Of a stretch of 11,953 nucleotides of DNA, positions 11,690 through 11,953 are shown in pieces. The translations under genes and the position numbers were made by a program. The stretch lies in the NCBI GenBank assembly GCA_964513905.1, contig CAZENS010000017.1, positions 1 through 11,953 of the forward strand, read 5' to 3'. The first letter of the stretch is position 1, and each line of letters starts with the position of its first letter. A model generated the notes under the pieces. That model did no database searches. It was given only the letters and a program-made list of their open reading frames with translations, and had not been told where the DNA came from. This stretch comes from CAMEGH01 sp964513905 (GTDB taxonomy: Bacteria; Patescibacteriota; Saccharimonadia; Saccharimonadales; Saccharimonadaceae).

Positions 11690-11953
11690 ATGCCGCATCA
11701 GCCCCCGATGGATGGTCAAGGCTCGACGGGAAACACGTCGCCCGACACTCACAACGCCCAGCGACGGGCGAAAAAGAAGCTGCAGAACGAACGAAAGCGA
11801 GCTGCTGCAAAAAAGCGCAGCATGGCTCGTAAGGAGCCGTTCCGCAAGCAAACGCAAGCAGAGCGGATGGAGGTCCTGATCGCCGCTGCCAAAATCAACT
11901 TCGAGACCGGCTCGGACGAGCTGAAGATTACGAAGAAGATTCTGGAAGAAATT
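11690..11953 (+). CDS. Start of a GC-rich, strongly basic protein of unknown function (runs off the window)
   Basis: 88 codons are visible and the frame is open at the window end. I chose the ATG at 11690, seven bases after AAGGAG, because its frame stays open. The ATG at 11685 is too close to the Shine-Dalgarno sequence and its frame closes at about 11879. Residues 1-25 are polar with Pro, Gly, Gln, Ser and Thr. Residues 25-58 are very rich in Lys, Arg, Ala and Gln. From about 58 the chain becomes a helical, more ordinary sequence (QAERMEVLIAAAKINFETG). No known domain is recognised. A count over 11701-11940 gives 139 G or C in 240 bases (58%), clearly above the khpA and rmuC regions. Together with a strong promoter this suggests either a highly expressed, codon-optimised gene or one acquired from elsewhere. 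Confidence 0.7.
   Translation, partial: MPHQPPMDGQGSTGNTSPDTHNAQRRAKKKLQNERKRAAAKKRSMARKEPFRKQTQAERMEVLIAAAKINFETGSDELKITKKILEEI

Noticed and set aside
11685..11879. Plus-strand frame from the ATG at 11685
   Set aside because: This ATG is only two bases from AAGGAG and the frame closes. The ATG at 11690 has seven-base spacing and a frame that stays open to the window end.

Overview
The window looks like a piece of a small, compact bacterial chromosome, most likely from the candidate phyla radiation (Patescibacteria, possibly Saccharibacteria). This is an inference from gene content and style: short intergenic gaps, many small membrane proteins, and several promoters whose -10 box lies only 6-12 bases before the start codon. 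TGA is used as an ordinary stop (for example at the ends of pheS and the GIY-YIG gene), so the UGA-recoded Patescibacteria lineages are unlikely. Except for the aquaporin gene and the last gene, everything identified lies on the minus strand.

Layout. 1-3319 (minus): a small C-terminally anchored membrane protein, pheS, a GIY-YIG domain protein, and the 5' part of pheT, which runs off the window. The GIY-YIG gene sits between the two subunit genes of phenylalanyl-tRNA synthetase and overlaps pheT by ATGA. 3391-4221 (plus): an aquaporin-family channel with a Lys/Thr/Ala-rich N-terminal tail, divergent from the small membrane protein and ended by a strong bidirectional terminator. 4279-5349 (minus): rmuC. 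5374-6387 (minus): a five-helix membrane protein and a PAP2 phosphatase resembling undecaprenyl-diphosphate phosphatases. 6417-9199 (minus): a secreted LysM-like protein, an MscS-type mechanosensitive channel and a GltS-type transporter, in close succession and probably one operon. 9346-9420 (minus): tRNA-Gln(UUG) with encoded CCA and its own strong promoter. 9453-9884 (minus): a four-helix membrane protein. 9885-10121: a hairpin-rich spacer. 10122-10778 (minus): trmD. 10779-11104: a gap with hairpins and the khpA terminator. 11105-11497 (minus): khpA. 11644 to the end (plus): the start of a GC-rich, strongly basic protein behind a near-consensus promoter.

How the genes fit together. There are two clear themes. 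One is translation and RNA: pheS, pheT, tRNA-Gln, TrmD and KhpA. The other is envelope and osmotic balance: aquaporin, MscS, GltS, PAP2 phosphatase, the LysM-like protein and several small membrane proteins. RmuC is the one recognisable DNA-maintenance gene.

The most notable signals are the repeated predicted leaderless or near-leaderless starts, the GIY-YIG gene embedded in the pheST unit, the interlocked divergent promoters at 3326-3354, the aquaporin with a histone-H1-like tail and no Arg after its second NPA motif, and the compositionally different gene at the right edge. I found no CRISPR array, insertion sequence or rRNA.
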